From: Vicugna pacos
Taxonomy: Eukaryota; Chordata; Mammalia; Artiodactyla; Camelidae
NCBI RefSeq assembly: GCF_048564905.1
Contig: NC_132992.1
Coordinates: forward strand, 92,269,001 to 92,333,000
Length of the DNA: 64,000 nucleotides
Reading direction: 5' to 3'
The first letter of the stretch is position 1. Each line of letters starts with the position of its first letter. Below the pieces are notes generated by a model. The model worked only from the letters and a program-made list of their open reading frames with translations. It was not told where the DNA came from and ran no database searches. This document shows, piece by piece, positions 12,201-24,258 of the stretch. The position numbers were made by a program, and so were the translations under genes.

Positions 12201-12430
12201 TTATATGTAATAAACTCCACCTTACATTGCTGCATTGTTATAACAGCAATCACTTGTTTTAAAGAAATTAACAAAAAGCGGTCTCTTTATTTACTGCATA
12301 TTCACCATGTTCATTGCTCTTCTTGTTCCTCCACTAGTATGAGCATCTGTCTAGTATTATATCCCTTCATCTTTTAGTGTTTCCTTTTCTTTCTTTTTTT
12401 TCCACAATTTTTAATTTCAGCACTTTTTTA
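9213..12430 (-). mobile_element. L1, antisense, ORF2 and ORF1-ORF2 linker
   Basis: Antisense L1 ORF2 from about the middle of the ORF toward its 5' end. Landmarks in order: ATCCTAACAACATCAAGTCT, CTTGCATCCTAAAACCTTGC, TTTGCATTCAGTTCCTGAGC, CATCTGGGCCTGGAGTTTGG, TTGTTGAATTTATTTGCATA, TCTGTGGTGGTCAGAGGACT, TCTCCAACTATAATTTTGGA. From about 11900 the T-rich linker region follows (TTCTATGTGTCCCTCTTGTC, TTACTATAAGGATTATGACA). Could share an origin with the 3'UTR block just left of it, with an internal deletion. No intact ORF. Confidence 0.8.
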
Positions 12431-12444
12431 CACTTTTGTTTTTG

Positions 12445-12599
12445 TTTTTAAACAGGTTTATTGAGATATAATTGATATACAATAAGCTTCACATGTTTAA
12501 GTGTACAATTTGATGAGACTGGACATATGCATACACCTGTGAAACCATCACCATGATCAAGGTAATAATAGATCCATCAACTCCAAAAGTTCCCTTATG

Positions 12600-12631
<32 letters not shown>

Positions 12632-12785
12632 GTAAGAACTCTTAAAGAGATTTACCCTCTTAACCAATTTTAAGAGCATAGTACAGTATTGTCCACTATA
12701 GGCATTAGTCTGTATACTAGCTCCCTGAACTAATTCATCTTGCAGAGCTGAAATGTTATACCAATTGAGCAACAACTCCCTCACT
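12445..12785 (-). mobile_element. L1 3'UTR, antisense
   Basis: AGGTTTATTGAGATATAATT start, then CATACACCTGTGAAACCATC and TGAGCAACAACTCCC, the order of an antisense L1 3'UTR. Contains a (GT)n tract at 12603-12631. Truncated before ORF2. Confidence 0.85.
12603..12631. repeat. (GT)n microsatellite
   Basis: Uninterrupted GT repeat within the antisense L1 3'UTR. Confidence 0.95.
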
Positions 12786-13165
12786 CCCCTCCTCCAAGCC
12801 TAAATTTTGAAAACAGCAAGAAAAAAAGTGACTCAGCACATCCAAGGGAGCGCCCAGGAGACTATAAGTAGATTTCTCAGGAGTAACACTGCAGGTCAGA
12901 AGAGAGTGGGGCCATATAGTCACATATGAAAGAGAAAAACCTGCCAACTAGGAATACTGTATTTGGCAAAATTCCTTCAGAAATGAAGGAGAAATACTTT
13001 CTCAGACAAACAAAAGCTGAGGTTGCTCATCGTTTAGACCTACCTTACAGGAAATGCCAAAAGGAGTTCTTCAAGTTGAAATGAAAGAATGCTAATTAGC
13101 TACATGAAAACACATGAGAGTATAAGACCCAATGGTAAAGGTAAACACAGAGACAAATCTATTCC
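12786..13165 (+). mobile_element. L1 fragment, sense, ORF1 3' end and linker
   Basis: Sense sequence with ORF1-tail landmarks (TACTTTCTCAGACAAACAAA, GAAATGCCAAAAGGAGTTC, then CTACATGAAAACACATGAGA of the linker). The next fragment starts again further upstream in ORF1, so the two are separate or rearranged L1 pieces. Confidence 0.65.
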
Positions 13166-16100
13166 AAGCATGTTTGAAACAAGAGAAAAATAAAAGTTTA
13201 AGCAAAGAAATAGAAGATATGAAGAAAATCCAGATGAAAATTACAGACGGGGAAACTACAATCACCAAAATAAAAACGCCGGTGGATGTGCCCCAACAGC
13301 AAATGGCAAGGACAGAAAAAAGAATCACTGACCTTGAAAAGAGAACCTCAGAGAGAAAACTGGCTTAAAAACGAAGAGAGTTTCAGGGACTTGGGGACTA
13401 TCACAAGGGAGTAATATTCACATCGTTGGAGTCCCAGAAGGCGAGGGGAAATAGAGCGTGGCTGAAAAAATTATTTGAAGAAATAACGGCTGAAATTTCC
13501 CAAATTTAGCAAAAAACCATGAGAAACTAAGTAAACCCCAAACAGGTATAAACCCAAATAAATTCATGTAAAGACATGTTACAGTCAAACTCTTGAACAC
13601 AAAAGACAAATACATATACAGCAGTGAGAGGAAAACAACATTTTCTTTACAGGTGGGGAAAAAAACCAATTAAAATGAATTTTAAGTGAATTTCTCATTA
13701 GAAACCATGAGACCTAAAGGAACTGGCAGAACTTTTTCCAAAGACCAAGGAAAAAGAATTGTCAATGAAGAATTCAATATAGAGAAAATATCCCTCAAAA
13801 ATTAAGAGGAGATGTTAGCATTCTGAGATTTTTAAAAATGAAAAGGATTTGCCACCAGCTGACTTACTCCAAAGAGTGGATAAAGGAAATGTTCTTAACA
13901 TAAAGGAAATGATTAAAGTAAAATGGATCATCAGCAAGGATGTAAAGCCACAAAAAGAGCAAAAATGTAAATAAGTATGATAGACTTTTCTTCTCTTCTT
14001 GAGTTTTCTAAATTATGTTTGACAATTGAAGCAAAACTTATGACACCATTTGATGCAGTTTTCAAGGGCTATAGAAGAATTATTTAAGACAATTTTATTA
14101 TAAACAAAAACAAGCAAAAAGATGTAGAAAGAAGTAATTACCTAAACTTCACTTGAAATAGTAAAATGATGACATCAGTAGATTGGTGATAAGTTATGTA
14201 TATAACTTAAATTAATCACTAAAAAAAGCTACAAAGATACATTCAAAAATGCTATGAATTTTTTAAAATGTGTGTGTTATATCTGAGACTAACAGCACAA
14301 AATCAGAAAATGAGGGAATACTGCAGTAAGACTGGTATATTTTCTCAAAATTAAGTTGTTATTAGTCTGAAGTATATTGTGACAAATTAAAGATGCAAAT
14401 TATAATCCATAGTATGACTAAGAAAAAATAAATAGCTAAAAAATCAAAGTGGAATAAAAATTGCAACTTGAAAATTTCCTTAAACAATATCAAAAGCAGA
14501 AAAAAAAAAGGAACAGAATAACAAAAACATGAGTCATACAGAATACAAATTGCAAAATAGCAGAAGTAAACCCAAACATATTGATAATTTTATTAAATGT
14601 GAATGGACTAAATGCTCCAGTTGAAAGATGGAGATTGTAAAACTGCATGAAAGCAAAATATAACTAAATGGTGACTATGGAAGTCACGCTTTAGATTCAA
14701 AGATACAAATGTATTGAAAGTAAAAGGAAGGGAAAAGATAGTAATTTTAAGAGACCCGGAATAACTATAATAATATCAGACCAAATGGACTTTAAGACAA
14801 GAGACATTCCTAGAGCCAAGGAGGAATCTTTTATAATGATAAAAGAATCGATACATCAGGGAGAAAGAATAGTTATGAATGTATGTGCACCTAAAAACAG
14901 AGCTCTAAAATAATGAAGCCAAGACTAACAGAACTGAGAAGAGTAGTAGATACTTCAACAAGTAAAATTATATTTAATATAGTTGATTTAAATAACCTTT
15001 TTTGGTAAATGATAGAACAAGTAGAAAATCTGTAAGGATATATGAGTTGAAAACCACTATCAAACAAGATGGCCTAACTAATACATACAGAATAATCTGC
15101 CCAATAGCAGAAAAATACACATTTTTTTTCAAGTACATCTGCAGCATTCTCTAGGATAGATCATATACTAGGCATAAAAAATACTCAACACATTTAAAAT
15201 AATTGAAGTAATATAAAGTATCTTCTCTGACCATAGCAAATTTAAAATAGAAATCAGCAGCAGAAAGAAATCAAGGAGATACACACATACTTGGAAGTCA
15301 AATATCACACTTCTAAATAATGCATGAATCAAATGCATGCATTATTTGTAGCATGAAAAAATAAAAAAAATTATAAAATATATCAAACAAAATAAAAACA
15401 TAACATTAAAATTTATGTGATCTAATTAAAGTTATGTTTAGAGGGAAATTTTATATTTAAAATCTTATATTAGAAAGGGAGAAACATTTAATAAAGTCAA
15501 GATTAAACGAGGAGACAACAACACAGAATTCCAGGAGTAAAAGGATTTTAAGGGAAGTTCATGAAAAATTTTATGTCAAAAACTTAAACAAATTAGATGA
15601 AAAGGAAAAATTCCTAGAAAATCATAAAATATCCAAACTTAGAAAAGAAGAAGAGAAAGGAAAATTTCTAGGCAAAGTAATTGAGTTAGTAATTTAAAAC
15701 CATCTCCAAAATAAAACCCAGACCAGGATGACCTCACTGGTGAGTTCTACCAAACATTTAAGTAAAAAATAACGCCAGCACTTTACTAAATCTTTCAAAA
15801 TGCAGAGGAATATAAAATTCTTCCCAATTCAATTTATGAAGCTATATTCTCATTTTATCAAAGACAAAAAAATACATCAAAAGAAAATAAAACTACAGAA
15901 CAATCTTGCTCATGAAAACTGAGGCCACAAATTTTAGCAAATTGATCCAAGTGATAAATGATACTAATTTTACATGATAAACAGGAGGGTTTAGCCCATA
16001 AATAGAAGGTTGGTTGACATCCAAAAGGCAACTGATGTAATAAACCATATTAACAGAATAAAAGGAGAAAATGGCCATATCAATAGAAGCAATAAAATCA

Positions 16101-16721
16101 CCTGACAAAATCTAATACCCATTCATGACATAAGTTCTCAAAAAACTAGGAGTAGGATGGATCTTTTTCAACCTGTTGAAGCGGATCTCTGAAAAACACA
16201 GCTACCATCACACTTAATAGTTAAAGCTATGAATGTTTTCCCTGTATGACTGGGAGGAAGACAAGAATATCTGCTCTTTCCACTTACATTCAATATGTGC
16301 TGGAAGTTCTAGTCAGTACAATAGGCAAAAAAAGGAAATTAAAGGCACACAGTTTGGAAAAGAAGAAGCAAAACTGTGTTTATTCTCAGATGTCATGATC
16401 TTACATATAGAAAATACTAAGGAATCTATAAAATTGCTAGAACGAGAAAGTTTAACAGGGTCTCAGGATACAAGCTCAATATAGCCCCCCAAAATCAATT
16501 GTATCTCTACATACTACCAATGAACAATCTGAAAATAAAACTAAGAAAATAATCCCACTGACAAAAGCATGCAAATATTTAGGAATAAATTTAACAAGGG
16601 AAGTGCAAAGCTTTTATATTAAAAACTAGAAAACATGGGTAAGAGAAATTAAAGCAGACTTAAATTAGTGGAGAGAGATACCATGTTCATGGATTGGAAG
16701 ACTTAATATTTGTAAGAGTCA
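13166..16721 (+). mobile_element. L1, sense, ORF1 through ORF2 (dead)
   Basis: ORF1 region at 13166-13900 (TTGGAGTCCCAGAAGGCGAG corresponds to the conserved 'GVPEGE' part), linker, then ORF2: endonuclease region near 14760-15300 (ATATCAGACCAAATGGACTT, AATTGTGAC-type), and reverse transcriptase to CATGGATTGGAAGACTTAAT at the end. At 16382-16395 the FADDM catalytic motif reads F-S-D-V-M, so the second catalytic Asp is lost. Only short open frames remain, such as 13132-13368, which reads as the start of a coiled-coil-like ORF1 stretch. Confidence 0.8.
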
Positions 16722-18575
16722 GTTCCTTTTAGCCCTGCACTTTTGAGTATGATACTATCTGTGGGCCTGTCATGTATACAGCCTTTATATTGTTGAGGTT
16801 CCTTACTCTGTACCTAATTTCTTGAGAGTTGTTAATCATGAAAGGATGTTGAATTTTGTCAGATGCTTTTTTACACCAATTAAGCTAATCACATGATTTT
16901 TTGTGCTTCATTCTGTTAATGTGGTGTGTCACACATTGATTTGTGTATGTCGAACCATCCTTGTATCCCAGGGTAAGTTCTACTCAGTCATAGTGTTTGA
17001 TTCTTTTCATGTGCTGTTTTATTTAGTTTATTAGGATTTTGTTGAGGATTTTTGCATCTATGTTTATCAGAGATGTTGGCCTGTAATTTTCATTTCTTGT
17101 AGTGTCTTTATCTGACTTTAGTATGAGAGTGATGCTGGCCTTGTAAAATGAGTTTGAAAGTGTTCTCTCCTCTTTAACTTTTTGGGAAGAGTTTGAAAAG
17201 CGTTGGTGTTAATTCTCCTTTAAAGGTTTGGTAGAATTTACCTATGAAGCCATCTGGTCCTGGACTTTTCTTTTTTTGAGAGGTTTTTGTTTACTGTTTG
17301 GATCTCCTTACTTATTATTGGTCTGTTCAGATTTTCCGTTTCTCCATGATTCAGGCAGATTTTATGTTCCTAGGAATTTATCCATTTCTTCCTTGTTATA
17401 TAATTTGTCATCCCAGAAAAAAACACACATTTACAGTCAACTAATTTTTGACCAAGAATACACAATTGGGAAAGGATAGTCTCTTCAACGAATGGCGTTG
17501 GGAAAACTGGATTTCCATATGCAAAACAATGAAATTGGACCCTTATCCCATACAGAAAAATTACTCAAAATGGATTAAAGACCTGTATAAGACCTGAAAC
17601 TGAAATTCCTATAGGAAAGCACAGAGAAAAGGCTCTTTGCAATGATCTTGGCAATGATTTTTGGCCATGACACCAAAAGCATAGGCTACAAAAGAAAAAA
17701 TAAACAAGTGGGGCGACATCAAACTCAAAAGCTTCTGTATAGAAAACAAAACAGTCAACAGATTGAAAACCTAAGGAAGGGGAAAAAATATTTACAAACA
17801 ATGGAGCTGATAAGGGAGCAATATTCAAAATAAATAAGGAAATTGTTTAACTCAATACAAAAACAACAAAACTAAACAAAACAAATTATTCAATTAGAAA
17901 AATGGGCAAAGGGCCTGAATAGACATTTGTCCAAAGAAGACATACAAATGATCGACAGGTATATGAAAGTGCTCCCATCATCACTAGTCATCAAGGAAAT
18001 GTAGATCAAAACCACCATGAGATAGCGCCTCACACCTGTTAGGATGGCTACTATCAAAAAAAAAAAAAAAAACCAAAAAACCTGCCGTTTGGGACAACAT
18101 GGATGAACCCAGGGGACATTATGCTAAGTGAAATAAGCCAGACACAGAAAGACAAATGCCATAGGACCTCATTTACATGTGGAATCTAAAAACGTAGACT
18201 TCATAGAAGCAGAGAGTCGACTGGTTGCCACCAGGGATTGGGGGATGGGGGAAATAAGACGTTGGTCAGAGGGTGCAAACTTCCAGTTGCAAAATGAATA
18301 AACCCTGGGGACCTGATGCATAGCATGGTGACCACAGTTACTAGTAGTATATTGTAAGCTTGCCATTTGCTAAGGGAATCGATCTTGAGGGTTCTCACCA
18401 CACTGAAAACAAAAATGAGGTGATGGAGATATTAGTTAACTTGATTGTGGAAATCATTTCACCTGTGTACATGTTTTAATTCATTGCATTGCACACTTTA
18501 AATATATACAACTTTTATTTGTCAATTCTACCTCAATAAAGCTGGGGGAAAAAATAAAGGTTAAAAAAAAAGCCA
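16722..18575 (+). mobile_element. L1 with inverted 5' part (likely twin-primed) and 3' end
   Basis: 16722-17415 is antisense ORF2 (CTTTATATTGTTGAGGTTCC, CAGATGCTTTTTTACACC, AAGCCATCTGGTCCTGGACT). From 17416 to the end it is sense ORF2 C-terminal region and 3'UTR (GGGAAAGGATAGTCTCTTCA, GGATTAAAGACCTGTATAAG, ATTATGCTAAGTGAAATAAG) ending in CTCAATAAAGCTGGGGG and an A-rich tail at about 18575. A large part of the ORF2 tail (about 18054-18085) is replaced by an A-rich joint. Inverted 5' ends of this kind are typical of twin priming. The alternative is two separate insertions, since no clear target duplication was found. Confidence 0.65.
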
Positions 18576-20277
18576 AATGGTATGACAAAAAAAAAACAAT
18601 AATAATAGAAAGGGACAGAAGTGTCCTGGAGGTGAGGTCAGGGGACAGTCAGGAGGCTGAGGTGGGAGCTCAGCTGAGTCTTAAAGGATGAAGAGGGACC
18701 CAAGGGAGAGAAGGAGCGTCCCGGGCAGGGTTGCTAAAGGTGTGGAAAGTTATGGGAGGTGGTGACCAGAGCTACTGCTTTCCTAGCCGAGGAGGAGTGA
18801 CACAGGGCAGAGAGAGATGAGTGAGCACCACGCGGGAAGCTGGCAGCGAAGGGCTTTCCCTGGCAGGCGGTAGGACGCCGGGGTGCACTTGCGTGGAGAG
18901 AAGTGCTCGGCATAGGGTGCATTTCTGAAAGCAAGTTTGCGCGTGTGAGAGAGTGGGGAGGCTGGAGGGATCGTGGTTTTGAGCGCTGTCATTTTGGTGT
19001 AAAGTTGGCATCAATGCATGCTTATCTAATGGAATGAAGAGTAAAGGCACTGTCTGAGTCCCAGTCTCCTCATCTGTACAAGGAGGGAGCTGAGCAACCT
19101 CTGGTTAGCCCAAGATGGTAGCAAGATGATGAAAGATTATGGGCTGCTGGCTTGGCCCCCGACCCAAGCCTGGGAAATGCCCCGTGAGAGATGGAGGTCA
19201 GCAGGCCTGTCAAGCTTGGAGAGGAGCCGGTTGAGCTCCAAGCTGTGACCCCACAGTCCTGCACCCAGGAGGACCCTCAGCCTCCTGCCCCCAATTCTGG
19301 GGTCCGCCTCACACCTCACTGCGCTCCCTGCCGACATCCTTGGGAGCGGGGTCATGTGGCTGCCGAAGGTCCGGACAGGACACGGCAGGGTGGTGGCAGG
19401 ACCAGAGGAGACAGACACATGCTCTTGCATGGAATTCGCTCTGGTGTGGAAGTCGAAAGAGGAGTGTCGTCGTGGCGGTGGTCCCCATCAGCACAGGGAG
19501 TGAAAACGGAGAAGGAACTGGGGCACCAGAAAGCACAGGCTGTGAAAATACTTTCTCCCTGCCCAGCTGACCGGGTGGGACTTCGGGGATGGGAAGCATC
19601 CCACGAGCAAACAAACACAAGGTCTCCTACCCATGTAAGAGGATAAGATGGAAAACACATTAAATGATGAAACCCTATTGAAGAGGCGTGAGTCAAAACA
19701 AATAAATTAACTTAGCATGTTATGAAACAATCGCGGCGGTGCCCCTGCCCTTGCCCCACCCCCACCCCAACTCCAACCACAGGTCTTCTTTCTGGCTCGA
19801 ACCCTGGGGTTCTGGCAAAATTTATAATGGCTTCAGAGTACAGTGTGTGCCTTTGGACCTGACCTGGCTGGCTTTATTACATGCACGGCCTCCATTAGCG
19901 CGGATGGACATCTGGCAGGCTCCCGAGTCCTGCATCCTCGCTTGCTCCCAGATACAGAGCAGGGACGGTTCTGTCCGCTCCTGCTGGCCAGTGCCCACCA
20001 GCCTGCCTGGGGCCGTGCCCTCCGGAAACAGGGGCTTATGGGATCTGCCCGGGGGGTCGCTGTGCTCCCCGAGGCTGTCTTCTGCCAGGTCTTGTCTCCT
20101 TTTCAGAAACTGCCCCACTGCCCACCACTTCTCCCCCCCACCAGCCTTTCCCCATCTCGTCAGGAGACCCCTCGGAGATCTGTCCTGTTAGGGTTGGAAG
20201 CCCTAACGTCGCCTCCCCAGCCCCCAGGGAGCTCTGCTCCCTCAAGAATCAGTTTAAATGCTCCCTTCTGGGAAATC
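18576..20277. other. Mostly unique sequence, with weak ancient repeat traces
   Basis: After an A-rich patch (18576-18610) the sequence turns GC-richer. 18610-19000 (AGGGACAGAAGTGTCCTGG, then AGAAGGAGCGTCCCGGGCAG) resembles a dispersed mammalian repeat with a 'gggcattccaggcag' motif, family not identified. 20225-20275 has an L2-like CTCAAGAATCAGTTTAAATG. Open frames on both strands (for example 19191-19646 and 19843-20418, plus) overlap with no family resemblance, so I call none as genes. Confidence 0.5.
19045..19140 (+). mobile_element. MIR SINE fragment
   Basis: CCAGTCTCCTCATCTGTACA followed by a diverged GATGATGAAAG stretch, the order of the MIR core to 3' region. Short and old. Confidence 0.5.
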
Positions 20278-20775
20278 GTGGGAGGCAGGATAATGCACCC
20301 CGCCAAAGACGCCTACACCTTACCCCCAGGAGCCTGTGGCCATGCTACTGGCACGTCAAACGGATGGACTAAGGCTGCAGGTGGGATTAAGGTTGCTAGT
20401 CTGCCAACTTGGAAGTAGGGAGATGGTCCTGCATTCTCCCAGTGGGACTCAGCGTAACCACAGAGGGTCCTTCAAACGCAAACAAGGGAATCCGGAGAGG
20501 GGGTGCGGGCAGGGCCCAGCCCGCTGTGGCCGGCTTTGAAGAGAGAGGAAGCAGCCCCAAGCAGAGAAACACACGTGGCCCCCAGAAGCCGAAGGCGGAA
20601 GGGAGCAGTCTCCCCTGGAGCCTCCGGAAGGAACACAGCCCTCCTGACACCTTGGTTTTAGCCCAGCAAGACCCAGCTCAGACTCCCGGCCTCCGGAACC
20701 GGAAGGGAGTGCATTTGTATGGCTTCAGGCCTCGCATGGACGGTGATTTGCTACAGCCTTCACCTCCGCTCCTCC
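20278..20775 (+). mobile_element. MLT1-class LTR fossil (ERVL-MaLR), near full length
   Basis: GGCAGGATAATGCACCCCGC start, TTAAGGTTGCTAGTCTGCCA, GTAACCACAGAGGGTCCTTC, AGCCTCCGGAAGGAACACAG, ACCTTGGTTTTAGCCCAGCA and GTGATTTGCTACAGC end, in the order of MLT1C/D-type LTRs. Solo LTR without internal sequence. Eutherian-age. Moderately diverged and about the usual LTR length. Confidence 0.8.
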
Positions 20776-22984
20776 AGCGGGAGGTGGGCCAACGCTCCGT
20801 GGGCTCCACTCGGTCCAGGGCAGGTTTCTCGACGCTACACTGTGTTGACTCGGGACATTAGAAACTCAGCTTTTCGAACATGTCTGGGCAAAGTAAGATC
20901 AGTCCCAGCCTTCACCCTCTGCCCTTGCTCTGTTCCTGAGCCCAGCACACCGCCCGGCTCGTGTTCACGTATCAGGGTGTGCTCCCGCCCTGCAGTCTGA
21001 AACTGATTTTGAAGACAGTTATTACAGAGCCAAAAAGGGCTGAGGCTGCCAAGCTCTGCAGGCGGAAAGCCATGTGGACTTGAGCTGGGCTGGGGGTCCC
21101 GCAGGGGGCTGCTTGCAACACAGGGTGATGATGAAACAGCTGTGGCTGGAGTGTCCTGCTTGGAGCCCAGCCCTCTGGTGGCACCTCTGTCACCACCTGG
21201 AACTGTGTTTGCTCCACCGTCGCCCTGAGGCCAGGGTGGGTGGCTGGTGGAGCACCGAGTCCCCAGAGCTGGAGCAGACACAAAGCAGGGGCTCTGTGCT
21301 GCATAACGGATGGAGACAGGAATCCATAAAAAATTAGCAAAAACCAGAAGATGGTTTCAGAAGACATTCTTGTGGTTCCCAGCATCACATTTTCCTTATG
21401 GAGGACAACTTCCAAGCTGGCTTCTCTCCCACCTACAGGCTCTCCAAAAGGCATTGCCATTTCAAACTTGCTCCCCGTCTCTCAGGCCAGCTCCTGTGCC
21501 CCCGGCCAGGGCCTGCTCACGCCCCACCTGCTCCCTGCACTCTGGGCATGCCTGCAGCACGCTTGCTTCCAGGCCTGTCCACCCCTAGTGCCAGCCTTCC
21601 GTGTCTCAGAATCCGGCTCTGGAGGAGAGGGCCCCATAAGGTTTGCCAAGTAGGGTTCCCCAAGAGGGGCGGCCGGGAGGAGGCCAGGCGCAGGCGGGCG
21701 CGTGGCCGGTGGGTCTGGATACGCGGCGGTTTTGATGCTGCTATATTTTCATTATCTGTCCTCATTTCCTCGTAGCCTTCCTAGAGTTTGTTTTCCGCTG
21801 CGTTCATGAAAAGAGCATGTGCCCTGCGCTTACTTCTATCAACATGGCTCTCTCCTTGGGGGCGAGCGGAACGCAGAAGGGACATCGTGTTCTCAGGAGT
21901 TGGTGGCAAGGACAGGAAACAGAATTCAGGGGTCCTCAGACTGCCTGATGGTAGGTCCCTGACCTGCTGGGACTCCCCACAGGGACGGGTGGCCCATCCT
22001 GAAGGCGGACGAGGTGGCAGTCGAAGTGAGTGCAGGAATCATCCATCTTCCTGTTGTGTCTTAAGGGAAGTGTCAGCACCACTCTCTCACCCTGCAGGGT
22101 GAGTCACTTGGTGTCCAGAGCCGGAGGCGGCAGGCAGAACAGACGCCGAAATTGAGTGATAAGCTCCTAGAAGACCCAGCTGCTCAAGATCAAAGTCGTA
22201 TCCATAATTACAAAAACAGAACCCTGGTTTGTTTCCCCCCTTTCCCTGGGCTTCTCCATCTGTCACGGTCACCAGCAGCGGCTCTCAAGCTGGTGGCCAC
22301 CCCCGGTAGCAAGGGGGAGTGGCAGCAATTACACAACTCTGATCACAAATCCAGCTTCTAGTTAATTCCTGCTGAAGATGCCCGCAGCCTCCCTGCCTCC
22401 CCTTCCCCGGTGGGTTCAGGCTAGACTCTTGGATCAGTCACTTCCACACCAGAGCAGCAGAGTGAAAGTCAGTCTGTCATGGCACTCCCCTCCCTGCCGT
22501 CCCTGCCTCCAGCCCCTGAAATGGACAGATCGTCAGTGGAATCTCCAAGAAGTCCAGATGGACAGAGCAGGTGAAGGGTGGGGCCAGGAGTTCCTCCCAA
22601 GGAGCAAAGGAACCTTCTGGCACTGGTGAGCCTTGAGGCCAACCAGAATGAGCAGCCAGTAGGATGACACAAGACTCTGGTGAAGGGGTGTGGGCTGTCG
22701 GTGAGGACCAGCCAGCAGGACATCTGCCTGGCCAGGTCTCCTTCTCTAAGCAGGAAAGCCACCATCAGGGAGAGGCGAAAGTGCTCCCTGAATGCTGCAC
22801 GAATGACTGGCAGCTTTTATCCAGAAGTTCGACAGGAAGCAGCCCAGGGTGGGTCTGACAGTGGAGGTGGGGAGGGGGCTAAGCCCACTGCAGGCAAAAT
22901 AAGACCCAAACCCACAGCACGCCTTGCTGCTTGAGAACACGGGTTATGGAAGTGTGGTTGGCCTGTAATAGGATATTAATTTCA
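20776..22984. other. Unique GC-rich sequence, no gene recognised
   Basis: About 2.2 kb free of repeats I can name. Many overlapping open frames of 60-160 codons on both strands reflect GC content. None shows a protein domain, a signal-like start with conserved context, or flanking splice sites consistent with coding sequence. An exon of an unannotated non-coding transcript cannot be excluded. Confidence 0.5.
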
Positions 22985-23362
22985 GGTACGCAGCATCACG
23001 ATTCAGTATTTTTATTGATTACATTCCATACAAAGTTATTATCAAATACTGGCTATAGTCCATGTGTTGTACAATATATCCCTGTACCTGATTTATTTTA
23101 TGCGCAGTAGTTTGTACCTCTTAATCCCCTTCCTCTATCTTGCCGTCCCCCCACCCCACTCCCCACTGGTAACCACTACTTTGTTCTCTGTGACTGTGAG
23201 TCCGATTCTGTGTGGCTCTTTCTTTACAGCCATGGTTGTAGAAGAGCTTTCTGCGAGTCTTCAGGTCATTGTCAGGGAGAGCTGCTCCGCGTGCGGCCGC
23301 GGCTTTGATGCGCTCATGGTGGGGAGGCGAGCCCGGGGTCCTCCTACTCCACCACCTTGATT
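22985..23362 (-). mobile_element. L1 3'UTR, antisense (plus possible second piece)
   Basis: 22985-23230 reads as an antisense L1 3'UTR: TTTTTATTGATTACATTCCA, GTACCTGATTTATTTTATGC, AGTAGTTTGTACCTCTTAAT, CTGGTAACCACTACTTTGTT. 23231-23362 (GTTGTAGAAGAGCTTTCTGC, CCTACTCCACCACCTTGATT) looks like another L1-related dispersed piece, but I cannot place it firmly. Confidence 0.65.
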
Positions 23363-24220
23363 CCGCTGCCTCTCAGGTCTTGCTTTTTATTTACCTGCGT
23401 GAACCCCAGGCTGCAAACAGACTCCCTGACCGAAACATTGGTGGTAAACACGCTTGCCCTTTGCTCTCCCAGTTACGCCTCCTCAGGTGTGTCACAGAGA
23501 GAGAGGATAGCCTTGGCCAGCACAGTTAATTTTTACCAAGCCCCTTTCGGTAAACAGGGGCCTTTAGCAGAGTTTTATTCTTCTTTCTAGACCAGCGGCC
23601 TCAATATGTTTGTTGTGTTACAAATAAAAGCTTTTTGGGGGGAGCCTCCCGGAAATGAGCGGCTCACTTTCCTGGCTGGCTGATGTGAAGGCTCTCAGTT
23701 ACCTGACCTGGATTAGGCATCGCTGCCTCTCGGCAAAGAGAAAAAGAAAGGGAAAAAGCACATTAGCAAAAGAGGGCAGGGACGTAGCCGTGAAGGGCAA
23801 GCTAGGTCTGCTCTTCTGTCTGAGTGTGGTTTCCAGATGCCACCAAAAGGGATCCGATGCAGGGGAGACCACACCCTGCCGCGAGGCTGCCCTCTGAGAG
23901 CTCTCCTAGGGAGGTGAGAAGCGGCAGTTATTTACTAAGGACCTACTGGGCGGTTGGTAAGCAGTATGGCCACTATCTTGCAGCAATAGGAGCAGACTTG
24001 GAGAGCCAGTTTCCGCCCTGCGTGGAGAGGTGGAATGAAAATGTGCCCTCGGCCTGCGGGGGGCGTGAACCACGGCTCTCAGGAAACTCTGCCTGGCGGG
24101 GAGCCCAGCATTGCCTAGGTGTGGGCTGATTTATTAAGTTACCAAAAGTACAGAGACTTCAGGGTGGATTCAAGGGGTCCAGGTGGACCATTTCCCCATT
24201 ATTTCCTGACCACACCACTG

Positions 24221-24224
<4 letters not shown>
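23363..24224. other. No recognised feature
   Basis: Unique sequence. Nothing beyond short open frames and an (AAAG)-rich patch near 23735-23765. Confidence 0.5.

Positions 24225-24257
<33 letters not shown>
24225..24257. repeat. (CA)n microsatellite
   Basis: Uninterrupted CA dinucleotide tract of about 16 units in otherwise unique sequence. Likely polymorphic. Confidence 0.97.

Positions 24258-24258
<1 letters not shown>

Noticed and set aside
12603-12631. GT tract considered as a regulatory or recombination feature.
   Set aside because: It sits in an L1 3'UTR and has no further structure; treated as a plain microsatellite.
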